The notes below the pieces were generated by a model. The model saw nothing but the letters and a program-made list of their open reading frames with translations, was not told the origin of the DNA and did no database searches. This document shows, piece by piece, positions 33,744-44,902 of a stretch of DNA of 64,000 bases (positions are counted from its first letter, which is position 1; every line of letters starts with the position of its first letter). The DNA comes from Paraphysomonas bandaiensis (Eukaryota > Chrysophyceae), in the NCBI GenBank assembly GCA_965644295.1, contig CBFFRP010000426.1:372001-436000 (forward strand). Direction: 5' to 3'. The position numbers were made by a program, and so were the translations under genes.

Positions 33744-34988
33744 GCACTATAGATGATTGTATGCTATTTCTGCCAGATTTCTAGTACAGCGTGAAAATAA
33801 CATGTACTGGTACTTATCATTCTCTCGGTTCGATGTTTATGATGATTGTATAGACATTGGTAGAGGTGTATTTGGTAGCAGTGAATACAGACATGTTCAG
33901 TGATACATTTATATAACTAAGAATATGTTTTTATTCTAGTGTTCTCTTAGTTTTTATTCATAATTTCTTGTACACAATAATATAGTTTGCTAGCTATGTG
34001 CTAATTTTTTGACTGATAAGTCTTTGTTTACATTGTGTGGTGCTTCTACTTTCAGGCTATTGTTTTGTGCCATTGTGTACTTGACAAGCTATATTATATT
34101 AAGATAATTATTACTAGCATTTAATTACTTAACAGCTTCTATCAACGTATTATGTTCTGTTACGCGCAAGCACCATATTGTTAACATAAATCTGCACACT
34201 ATTTATAGGTGCCGTCCCTTTAGCTTTAACCAAGCTCCATCAAGCAATAGGAGATAAACTTTATTAATACAGATCTACTGGCTACTGGTATTTAACAATA
34301 GTTGCGACTAACGAAGTTAAACTGCAGAGGTGACTCACAACAGCATAAAATTGTCTTACTCAAAGAGAAATATAAAGAGAAATATGTCCAATAGATGCTC
34401 GTTGTTCAAGAGTCGTCGAAGGAGATTAGTCGTATCGTAGGCTGCAAGCTGCAAGATGCTGTAGGTATATGACTAGCATTGGTACATATTCTATAGATTC
34501 AGTGTTCTCTTACTCGATGTAATGGATACGAGCACTGTTACTATAGTGCATAGCTGAACCCATGTCCCATATCATAACGGCTCAGTGTCTAACATGCACT
34601 CATATCCGATTTTTAACCAATCATATATCGTGGTTTACTTTTATATAATAATGATTGGATATAAGTCATTCAACAGCAGTTTCGAAGAATTCCTTTCGAG
34701 AATACACACACTTCTGCTGTATATGGTATACCTACATCAACATACGTACATATACTGCCTAGAAACCCTATAGAGATCTCTCTGTACTCTGGACATATAC
34801 GTGCATTACACAAAGAAACTCACCAGAACACTCGGGATGGACTTGTATGTGGAACCTCATATCAACATCTACTTAACATCCATCACATTATTACACTCAT
34901 TTTGTATATATATCATAATATAACACACTTTATTATCTCTATTGTCATTACTTGTATATATATACTATACTCCTGTGACACTTTAATC
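33744..34988. other. Intergenic, no supported gene
   Basis: About 1.2 kb between tandem plus-strand genes. It holds the importin 3' UTR and the upstream region of the DOT1-like gene, with TATA-type repeats near 34905-34970. A 62-codon ORF at 34585 has no support. Confidence 0.5.
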
Positions 34989-35987
34989 ATGGGCCCTAAG
35001 CCAAAAGGTCGACAAATGTCAACTGAAGAAGTCGATATAGTCCCAGAGAAGAGTCCAGATATTCCACATGTTACGACTGAGAATTTCTGTGATTTTAGTT
35101 GGGTATTTAATGAATTATTTAAAGATCATCAATTTGAAAGCAGTCGTGATGCAAGTAAGAAAGAAAGAGATGAGAATCATTACACAGCAACCAGTTTAGT
35201 ATATGGAGAAATTGCTTATGAACCATTTGCAGAGGTTAGATTATATTGTTATACATTATCATGTGAATTAATTAGTGAATAGCAATTTTTGAAAATTAGA
35301 ACTCATGGATATCGTGCTGTGGGTGGAAAATATGTTGACATAGGTGAGTATTTAGCCTGAGGGTCATTGCTTGGTTCTTACTTGTTTATGTATTAAAGGG
35401 TCCGGGAGTGGAAAGAGCGTGTAAGTATATTGGTAATCGTGACAATATATTTATAAGATGCGTAGATTTGGTGCTGCGCTAGTACACAAGTTTGAGGATT
35501 GCATAGGAATTGAAGTGCTGGAAAGTTTGTACAAAATCAGTGACGAGGTATTGTGTATATACACTGTAATTTGTTCCTTACTTGGCGTGACGTGCAGAGG
35601 CTACATGAGTGGAACAGTTTAGTTAATCAAACAGAATCGTTGTCTCATTTAAGGCACACGAAGATTCAATTTGTTCACGGTGACGCAACTGCAATTGATT
35701 GGTCTGATGCGGATGTCGTTTTCATGAACTCAACTTGCTTTGAAGACGATCTCTTAGCCAAGCTTGCTGCGCAGGCAGCCAATTTAAAGCCGGGAAGTTT
35801 TGTACTCTCCACTACAAGAAAGTACGTTCGCTGAATTCATGTTGGTTCGCTATTTTATATTTTATATTTTATACGTGTGCATTGCAGATTACCATCTGAT
35901 GCGTTTGAAATCATGGAAACTACTTCGATGATGGAGGTATGGGGTGAATGTACACTCTTTATTCAACGCCGCAAAACTCTTTCGTGA
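34989..35987 (+). CDS. DOT1-like SAM-dependent methyltransferase (244 aa)
   Basis: Exons 34989-35234, 35283-35343, 35399-35420, 35466-35547, 35598-35821, 35888-35987 (735 nt). The start is MGPKPKGRQMSTEE; a longer in-frame upstream ATG would add a hydrophobic stretch and is less likely. The core matches the DOT1 fold: TATSLVYGEIAYEPF, motif I YVDIGSGSGKSVFGAAL (rebuilt across two introns), GIEVLESLY, GDATAIDWSDADVVFMNSTCF (compare VIFVNN in DOT1) and LKPGSFVLSTTRKLP. It is short, with a basic start and no large C-terminal extension. DOT1 methylates histone H3 K79; this smaller form may have another substrate. The catalytic-domain assignment is good, the substrate unknown. Confidence 0.8.
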
Positions 35988-36668
35988 TAGTAAATGTGTA
36001 CTATCGTTTTCATTTTCAGCTGCCCTGTTTGCCTGTTTGCTCTCCCACAGTGTTGCATCATTATAGAGCAATATGGAGTTTGTATGATTTGAAGTTGTTA
36101 TAGCCAACTACAGTTCTTCATTAAACATCAAATAATGATGTCATTATTGAAACTAGGAATTCATTGGATGTTGTTACTACATACGATTAGTGTAGCAGAT
36201 GCTATACGAATTGCTGTTGAATCTTTTCATCAGTCTTGCCTTGTATATCTGCATGGAATGACCCTAATAAAACTACTCGAAGTATATTGTATGATCTGTC
36301 TAGCTAAGTATAATCAAGAAGCACAATGTTAGCTCCAGCCTTTCCCTATTTATGTCACTCTGAATTGCTTGCGACTCGCTGCAAGCACGTGATGAAACCG
36401 TTCCATATTTTTATTCGTTCTCGGATTAACATATAGTGTGTGAAAAACTACATATAGGTAATATAAAATATGCAGTGTCTACTGGACTTTATAGTGCTTC
36501 GTGGAAAATACCTTCCAATACTATTTCATAGTTTCTTAAACACATCATCATACGGGAGCAAAAGACATAGACTGCTAAACGAAGCTAGCTGGCTACAAAG
36601 AGTATACAACAAACCCATTACAACATTACATACACAAATTATCTATTCTACACTTGTGCAACTATACG
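35988..36668. other. Intergenic between convergent genes
   Basis: No supported gene. ORFs of 65-71 codons at 36135 and 36470 are partly the reverse of the neighbouring gene's last exon or random. Confidence 0.5.
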
Positions 36669-37653
36669 CTAAGCCCTTGTCTTAGACAAGTTGGGTTTAG
36701 CGTAGTTATAGTGGTCTGGATTGTGGACTTGAACAATGTCACCTTTACTCTCGTACACATACGACCCTGTATCAGACCACATGTACCTATTTAATCACAA
36801 TGTCACAAATTGTTCTATAATCAGGTAAGTTAAGGTCTTACCTTCCTTCGGCTTTGTTGAATTCCCAGACTCCAGAGTGCTTCGTTGTGGTGAAATTCAA
36901 AGAGGGCTCAACAGCATATCTATTCCGAAGTTCCTTTCTATCTACTGGTTCCTCTGGTTCCTGAAATATGGGCTTCTCCACTGAAAATGTACCCTCTCTC
37001 TTTTGCTTTCGAACCTCTTCATTCATTTCTTTCGTTCGTTGCATCGGACTTTTGTAGGCACCCTTTGAGACATATTTTCTAGTTTTGGTAGCAGTGTGTA
37101 ACTTTGCATTTCCCGTCATGTCATCAAAAGCACGAGTCAAATCCTTTTTGCTCACTTCAGTAGAAACATTCCAATCCTGACTAAATGGCCTCTCTAAGTT
37201 GGGGTGGACTGGCATTTCAGCAGTGCGTTTAAGCGTTGTCATGTCAGACGGATAGAGTTCAGTAGTCTGATTTGGGCTGGTTGTGTTAGACCCAGGCTTC
37301 AAAGTAACTTTAAATCTTGATGGTTTGTCTGGCTGCTTTGTAAGCTTAGGGCCCAAAGTTTCTGCGCGGTAATTATATTGATACGGCTTGGAGCGGTCGT
37401 GGTCAAAGTTTTCCGCCTGTCTTCTTTCTACTAGCGGTTCATCCGTTTTAGTCGATATATTCCATGAAGCAGCTTTCGTCAACACACTAGGACGAGCAAA
37501 GTTACGGACTTCTTCTCTTCTAGCCCGCGTTTTATCATTCACATCATCATGATGAAATACTGTCTGGTTAGCACCGAATGATACTGGGCCTTTAGCATTT
37601 CCAATTTGTATTCTGGCACGTAAGTAACTTCGACTTGGATCAGGTGTTGACAT
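36669..37653 (-). CDS. Unknown basic protein with possible ciliary-type motifs (309 aa)
   Basis: Minus-strand exons 37653-36842 and 36786-36669 (930 nt). The protein begins MSTPDPSRSYLRARIQIG. It is hydrophilic, Lys/Arg/Thr/Pro-rich and largely extended, with repeated 'W-N-(I/V)-S-T' (AASWNISTKT and QDWNVSTEV) and an aromatic C-terminus after splicing (HSGVWEFNKAEGRYMWSDTG, VQVHNPDHYNYAKPN). No enzyme domain is present. The extended, Trp/Tyr-punctuated style resembles microtubule inner proteins of cilia, but I cannot name a family. The 55-bp intron is needed to recover the conserved-looking last 39 residues. Confidence 0.7.
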
Positions 37654-37996
37654 TAGAATATATCACAATATATTATAACAATTATATGAGTTATTTTGTG
37701 TGTCTAACTAGTCCCTCAGTGGGAGATATAGTCTCTGTCATATATATGCATGTTAGAGTGGACCTCACATGCACATACACATACATATACATACAGACAC
37801 ATGCACATACATATAGAGGATCTGTAACTGCCCATCGCCATTGCATTATCCAACACGATCAGACTACAGCATACTACCGTCATACTACATCTATTCGGTT
37901 TCGTATATGTTGTTGGAATACAGCTGTATTGTATATGTATATCTGCATATATATAGAGAGAGAATATGAAGCGAGAGGTGTCATATGTTAGCTTAC

Positions 37997-38028
<32 letters not shown>

Positions 38029-38145
38029 ATGTATATTAAGCTAAAGCCATATATAGATACACTCTGCCACTCTATCACTATAACATAAGCAGAGATATAT
38101 TCTCATACTCTATTATTAATTATTATATATCTACGTATGAACTAA
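37654..38145. promoter_or_regulatory. Divergent promoter region (unknown / LisH gene)
   Basis: This 492-bp region between divergent ATGs contains CATA/CACA-rich words (37765-37812) and a (TA)n tract (37998-38020) followed by TATG repeats. It matches the pattern of simple-sequence-rich divergent promoters in this window. No coding ORF is supported. Confidence 0.45.
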
Positions 38146-39410
38146 ATGATGACAACTCATGATTCACCTGTAGATATGGATGGATTGAGGGCTGATCTTG
38201 GCATGGTTAAAGACGATAACTCTATCGATCATATGTCTACTTTTTGTCATTTAGTTATTGAAGAATTCTTAATGAACAAAAAAATGACTAAGACATTGAA
38301 TGCCTTTCGCGAGGAATGGTCTTCTCGTCCTTCGGAGGTTCTTTACTATATATATTGCTGCTGATTGATATGATTGGTGATTGTTTGTAGGCTGCATCGA
38401 GTATATCGTGGATAGACATTGCCTTAAAACTTCATCTACCTGATATGATTCACGAAGACAAACACAAACCTGTTATTGAGCACATAGCAGGAGCACTAAT
38501 AACTGATGCTTCTATTAGAAGACGCACCCCAGCTGATGTCATTGTCAACGGGTTAGCGGAAAAGCCACGCGAGAGGTCTGTCCCGCTTCCTCCTGTAGAA
38601 ACAGCGTCCCCCTCAACAGAAGAAGATTCGAATCAGGAGCGCGTTCGCACGTCTACTGAGACTGACACTCAAACATTACTAAAGTTGAAGTCGAAGGGGG
38701 GACACATTGGTAAATATTCTCTATCAACAGCACGTGATACATCCAGCGTTGAGCGAAGTAAATACCGTCCAAGTATGAGTTTAACCAAACAGGGAAAACC
38801 ATCATCTGAAAATTGGATTCCTGAGCAGATAAGGTTCCGGTCGATTCATCGAGATATAGCGAATCTTAAAGAGAATCTTCGTTGCACAGTGACACTTGAA
38901 ATGGAACAGCAGCGCGAGCTACGTCGTTTTCAGACCACAGATTTACAGAAGGCCCACCTGGAGGAAAGCTTGAATATGAAGAGAAAGACCCAGTGCGCTT
39001 GCTGCTTGCAACCATATTCGCACGTTAACCTCACTATGAAGATACCTGTTAAAGCGATTATAGACATCCGTAAGAAGTGGTCTGGAGGGAAAGGGGGATG
39101 GTGGGACAAGGATGACGAAAGGCTTGCCAAAGTACCGCGGTGCTACGAAGGAGTTGACATTTGCAGATTCTGTTCTCAATTCTTTGGATCCCAAGATGAA
39201 TATAGACCATCTTTTGATGCCATCTCTTACGAGCAGCGAAAGGCACAGTTCTTTGAGACGAAGCGCCAGGAGAGGGAGTACTGGGACCCCCTTAAAATGT
39301 GCGAAAAAGATCGTGAACACAGCGAAGATGTGGGGCTTCCCCCAGCTATTCTCACACCTTTAGAAGGTGCGGCTTTAACTAAGGGGTTGACGACGGTTCA
39401 TTACGAGTAG
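38146..39410 (+). CDS. LisH-domain protein with zinc-binding cysteines (403 aa)
   Basis: Exons 38146-38337 and 38391-39410 (1212 nt) across a 53-bp intron with a GTTCTT donor. Residues about 28-60 form a LisH dimerisation helix pair (HLVIEEFLMNKKMTKTLNAF). A disordered Ser/Thr/Pro-rich region spans about 110-200. Helical residues 210-260 include RFRSIHRDIANLKENL. Two cysteine pairs follow: CACC near 278-281 and CRFC near 330-333. They flank SHVNLTMKIPVKAIIDIRKK and suggest one zinc site. The C-terminus is charged. LisH proteins commonly act at microtubules, centrosomes or cilia, which suits the company here, but I do not recognise the exact family. Confidence 0.8.
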
Positions 39411-40617
39411 ATACCATTGAATGTTGTATTATATTGCTACGACGAGTAGAGGATTAAAGTGTCTGTTGTGATGTTATAGTGTGTGTTTAACATATTGTAG
39501 TACACATATTTACAAGCGAAGCTAATAATTACAGAAGTGTGATACAACATCAAAATTCTCTCGGACAGCAACATCACAAACTATTCAATTATTACATTGA
39601 TTACTGTATGCTGAGTTGGATCTCACGTATATCTCATGAAAGGCCTATATATCAAATATGTACATCACATAAATATAAATGCATAGCCGAGTCCAAGTGT
39701 AGTAGTTGGGAAACTGAATTGTGTTCTTCATATGTAATCTTCGATGAGCCAGGGTTGAATACCCTCCTCGTAATACACATACACCACAGTAAGCATATGG
39801 AGAATTCTATGTATAAGTACATATACTATGCAATGATAGTAGCCTCATTACAGTGTTATGCCATTGAAGTCACTTCATCAGTGCTTTTAAAATAAGAAGT
39901 TTGTACTATCGTTCGATCCAATCAATACAAGTCAATCCCCATCCTGGTTCGTCGATACTATAGTTCAATGGTAGAATGAATGCAGTAAGAATTGAGTTCT
40001 AGCGGGAATAGTAACGTGAACAGTGTAACATGGCATGTGTATTTGCATCAAACAAAGCAATACGTGAATGTGCTGTCATTATACGGTTACACTGATTTAT
40101 ATATCCACTGGTGTAACATGCATGATCATCGTGCAATGAGATCTGATAATATATTCTACGGAACAAATGGGCTGAGTATAGTTACAGAGTGCTATAGTCT
40201 AGCGAATGTAATGCTGTGTATCTCATTATCTCTTGTATCGTTCTCCGTATCTTAATACTTTAATAAGATATTATGATATCATCGCATCACACAATAAACT
40301 GCCACTTTACCCCATGAAAACTGAATTTTTATACCTGGAATATCAATAATATGACTTTTTAGAATAAATCCAGAAATTCTAATCAATCAATCCTTATAAT
40401 TAGGGATTTATTGGGTATACTTGTATATAGCATCAGTATAGATAGATGTGGTGTTGTATGTACTGCTGTGTACATGTATATATGTATATATACACAAGTG
40501 TGTAAGTATGAGCATAGAGATCATAACACCCGCTTGCTTCGCCTCATTAACACAGTCATTCCAAACTACCACATAAACTATTCACATCATTCAATAATAA
40601 CCAACCCATATATTCAT
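39411..40617. other. Intergenic, no supported gene
   Basis: About 1.2 kb. ORFs of 118 and 87 codons (39539-39895 and 39992-40255) lack any recognisable domain or matching splice sites. The last 200 bp contain 'tgtacatgtatatatg' type sequence before the TLC gene. Confidence 0.5.
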
Positions 40618-41265
40618 ATGAAAACTAATAAACGTCATATTAATAAAATACAAGTACAAACTCATGATTACTTTAATCTCATCTCATTATTTATTATAAT
40701 ATGCTTATTACTATCATATCTTATAAAAACAACAAGATATGATGATATGAATAGAAATCATGATGAAAATGAATATAAAAATCATTTTTTAATATTTTTT
40801 ATTGTGTTTTTATTATATTTAATGATTGATACAATATGGATTGCAACTTATCCTCAATGTGTTGTGTCTGATCCCACTGGTTTAATTATCCACCACATGC
40901 TATGTCTTCCACTCTTAGCTGTCCCGTGGTTCGAACCGAGATTTTCTTGGCATATGGCATTTTCTCTGACTACTGAAATCAATACATTTTTTATAGTGCT
41001 CCGACGGCAGCTTGTTGTTGGAACATGGGGTCATCGCATCTGCGATCTGTTGTTTTACGCAACTTGGATATTGTTGAGACTAATTCTCTTCCCTTATTTA
41101 TGCTACATGTATACCATGGAATATATTAGTATAAGTACTGAGGTTGGCTCTTATATCAATGTTACAATGCTTGCCCCAATTCTTCAGTTTCCGATAACTT
41201 TGCTCACATTTAAATGGACGTACGACTTGCTTCGTAAGCAGTTTCGCAGTAAAAAATCAAACTAG
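40618..41265 (+). CDS. TLC-domain (TRAM-LAG1-CLN8) membrane protein
   Basis: Single exon, 215 aa, from the ATG of MKTNKRHINKIQ. An upstream in-frame extension exists but is AT-rich leader-like sequence. Five or more hydrophobic segments are visible (LISLFIIICLLLSYL, FLIFFIVFLLYLMIDTIWI, LLFYATWILLRLILFPYLCY, the C-terminal LAPILQFPITLL). The TLC-like core includes IIHHMLCLPLLAVPWFEP and WHMAFSLTTEINTFFIVLRR. The C-terminus is a basic RKQFRSKKSN, fitting ER retention. TLC proteins act in lipid synthesis or sensing; the ceramide-synthase His-His pair may be IIHH, but the exact enzyme class is not clear. The first ~240 nt are extremely AT-rich. Confidence 0.75.
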   Translation: MKTNKRHINKIQVQTHDYFNLISLFIIICLLLSYLIKTTRYDDMNRNHDENEYKNHFLIFFIVFLLYLMIDTIWIATYPQCVVSDPTGLIIHHMLCLPLLAVPWFEPRFSWHMAFSLTTEINTFFIVLRRQLVVGTWGHRICDLLFYATWILLRLILFPYLCYMYTMEYISISTEVGSYINVTMLAPILQFPITLLTFKWTYDLLRKQFRSKKSN

Positions 41266-41736
41266 TTAAAGAAATAATAATTGATAGTTGATTTGAAGGA
41301 GCATGATCTAGTTATTCACATCGAAAAAAGCTCTCTTATTTATTATCATACTCACTAATTTCTAATTTCGTCATTTCAATTATCATGTAGCAAAGCATCA
41401 TACTAACGCACATGTGTTACAGGGGCGAACACTTATCTGAATCAGATTATGATTGTAGCACTGTAAATGCGTATGGTTGAAATTTTAGGTTGGCACGCAA
41501 TGAACTGTGTTGAGAAAGAGATTCTTTCCTACTCTATGAAGGCACAATGGCAGCTTTACTACTTGTTCAAGTTTGGAACTAACACAGTAATTAATTGGTA
41601 TTTGTCTTCAAGTAGTGACAAGTACACTCATATGTAATATATAATAAACCAAACCACCTCTTAAAACACCTTTTATCGAATGGCTTATGATTAATCCATT
41701 ACTACTTAACCGTATCATAAGTATCAAACCAACAAA
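41266..41736. other. Intergenic between convergent genes
   Basis: This 471-bp region holds the 3' ends of the TLC gene (+) and HisRS gene (-). No feature is seen. Confidence 0.5.
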
Positions 41737-44700
41737 CTAAAGCTGTGAATTCATCGCATCAATCAAACTCAGGTCGGCAGTGGCCATAACCTGCTTCCCG
41801 CCTGCCTTCAAAACAGCTTCCACAAGGTCGTTCTCCGCAAGCGGAACTTCAACCTCAATGTGCTCTTTCATGTTCTTCACTTTGACTACTCCTTTAGAGA
41901 TTTCGTCCTCTCCAAACACGATCATTACAGGAATATAACGTTCCAGTGCCTCATCGAGCTGTTTCTTGAACTTAGGATTCTCGAGATGAGAATATTCGGC
42001 AGGGATATTGTTACGCCAGAGCATCTTGGCTACCCTCATACGCTGCGCAACAAAGCCCGCTCCAATAGAAGCAACATACACCTGTACATCACTGTGCTGT
42101 TTGGCCGCCCCCGACTCAGCAGCCTTCCTTTCCATTATAGTGAAGACACGCTCCACACCAATAGAAACACCAACACATGGAGTCTGTTGTCCAGAGGCAC
42201 TAAACATACCCACTAGATTGTCGTACCTTCCACCAGCAGCGATAGACCCCATCTGGGATACACCATCCGTCAGGACGGCTTCCTACATACAAACGTAAGG
42301 GTAGTTCCTAGCGAGAACGATATTTTCATTGAGTACTCACATAGATAACTCCGGTGTAGTAGTCCAGACCTCTAGCGAGAGACATGTCAAAGGATATAAA
42401 CGAGAGGCTTCCCATAGCATCTAGATAGTCGAATAATATATTCATTTCATCCATGGCCTTATTTGCCCCAACGTGCTCCCCAAAAAGATTCATATTTTTC
42501 AGTCGTGACCACATTTCTCTGGCAGGTCCCTTGTGTAGAACGAACTCGCCTATCCTGTCGGCTACAGCCTCATCGAGGCCCTTCTCGCCTACCATTTCTT
42601 GCTTAACTTCCTCCCAGGTCGCCTTGTCCAACTTGTCGACAGCAGAGCATATAGGACGGAACTTCTCCGCAGGCACACCACTAATCTCAAAAATAGCATC
42701 TAAAATGCCCCTATGGTTTAGCTTTATGATGAAGTCTCCAATGGGTAGTTCTGACAGGATTTCAGTAGCGACGGCAATAACTTCAGCATCTGGCACCATA
42801 GGCCGGTAGGTTCCAGCCACATCAAAGTCACATTGATAAAACTCACGATAGCGACCTTTAGTTATCTGCGGGTTGTCACGCCTGTACACCTTCGCCATGT
42901 GAAATCTCTTTATATTGCCCACAGAATTCATAGCAAGAAATCGGGCAAACGGGACAGTCAGATCATCTATGTAACACAGTGAGCTGTAGCACGCAAAGTA
43001 ACTCATCCAACTTACATCGTAGGCTCAATAGCTCGCCTCCTTGGTCAGCCAAGTCATAGATGAGCTTGGAGTCCTCACCATATTTCCCCGTCAGAACCTC
43101 CTTAAGCTCAAATACTGGGGTGTCAATCTCCACCGCCCCGTGGCGCTTAAAAACGCGGCGTATTACGCTAAATGCTTGTTCTCTAATGCGCATCTGGTCG
43201 GGCAGGAAGTCCCTTGCACCCTTGGGGATCTTCGGAGCTTTTCTCTTTCCGCTTCCTCCACTCTCCAATTTTTCAAGGAGTGAGACACAAAACTCTCTGA
43301 ACGTTTCCCCTGCGTTACTCTCGCCAGTACTGCAGAAAGGACTCAAAGCTGCAAAACACGCATCCTGACTTCGGAAAAGTTCAGCTTTTATTATATGGTC
43401 CTTAAGTAGTGATGTCCCAGAACCAAGTCTTGAGCAGAACTGAGCACCTTCCGACAGACCCCCACCGGAGGATGCTGCCTTCTTCGCAGCTTTAGCTGCG
43501 GCCTTAGCTGCAGCCTTCTCAGCCTTCGCCTTGCGCTTAGCAATTTGAGCTTCTGTGAGGCCTTCAACCTCCTTAGCACTGAGAACCGCACTTGCGACGT
43601 TTGTCCCAGGTTGTCCAACTGGAGTCTTCTCTGATATTTCCAGTCTTCTACAGCACAAGTAAAGTTCCCGAGCCAGGGCATCCGAGAGTCTACAGAAAAA
43701 TCATTCGACGACATACAAAAAGAGCACCAAATACCTCTTCACTGCATAGTATGCGCCCATCACCCCTGTAGAAACAGGGGCTGCGGGAGGCAGTTCGGGG
43801 CTAATTCCAACCCGTTCAGCAAGAGCAACCACTCTTTCACAGGATGCATCCCCTGCAGCCTTTGCCCCTGATAGCACCATGTCGAGTGCTATTCGACTCT
43901 GCGTAGGATTGATAGTAGCCTGTCCGGTAAGAGGACCCACCTGCACACTGTTCAACTCCACCTCCATAGCCCTACGGTAAAGTTATCAGTATATATTATC
44001 GCATACGACGTTAACGTTCGTCACCTGGCAGCAGCGACACACATGTCACATGTAGGTCCATTAACCTGGGGAATATCCAGAAAGCACCCAGGTACAGAAT
44101 TCACAATAGTCCCAGTAGCATTACCGGAAGATTCCAATAACTGTCGAAGAGCAGCGGCAGCAGTCATCTGCCCCCTCTGTGGTCGAAAGACGTCAAATTT
44201 TTCGGCATCAAATGCGGATGATGGTGCACCGACACACTCACAAGACAACGAGGCAATGATATCCATCGCTCGTGATGTACTCCATGCAGCGGATGACACC
44301 AGACACGCAGCACCAGTGAAGGCATATTCGCCGTGCAATAGGGTATTTCCTTCGTGTTCCAACATACTTTCAAGTGGACGCACACGAGCACGACGTAAAG
44401 CAGTCGCAGAAGAAATCTCTCCTTCATTGGTATAGAACGAATCATACAACCCAAGTAGTGATAAGATGAGTTCTTCTTGTGCATTTTCTATCGATGAAAA
44501 AGCAGGTGCCAAACCAGCATTCAGCATTTCAACCAATACATCAATCACAGATGATCGTATTCCTGACTTTCCTTGCATCAATGAAACAACAACATACAGT
44601 ACCACAGCTCTACATAACTCCATAGGAAGTTTATTATCACATCTCTTAATATTTCCATTCAAAGGATTATATGATTTCTCTCCATATTTATTAATAGTTT

Positions 44701-44902
44701 CCAATGCATATGTATCAACTTCAGCTTTTGTTGTATCATCTAATATCACATGTGCTCTACATGTGACTATAGATAAGAAATCATTCAATAGTAAACGTTT
44801 CCCACCTAATTGAATAGTTTTTAAAGGATATGAATGATTTAAATTAAGTTGTGCCTCTTGTGGAGTACCCCATACAGTAAATGCTTTCGTTTTCACTAAC
44901 AT
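41737..44902 (-). CDS. HARS: Histidyl-tRNA synthetase with large N-terminal domain (986 aa)
   Basis: Minus-strand exons 44902-44025, 43971-43735, 43689-43016, 42966-42341, 42282-41737 (2961 nt). The start is [12 protein letters not shown]; the longer upstream frame is leader sequence. Residues 1 to about 370 form an extra helical domain ([37 protein letters not shown]) reminiscent of the aromatic-ammonia-lyase-like N-terminus of long plant cytosolic HisRS. An Ala/Lys helix follows ([17 protein letters not shown]). The class II core begins at [15 protein letters not shown]. Motif 2 is [20 protein letters not shown] with FYQCDFD, the histidine site is [10 protein letters not shown], motif 3 lies around GGRYDNLVG and [10 protein letters not shown], and the anticodon-binding domain follows. 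It charges tRNA-His in the cytosol. Confidence 0.93.

Noticed and set aside
39539-40255. ORFs of 118 and 87 codons
   Set aside because: No domain, no splice partners, and composition like surrounding intergenic DNA.
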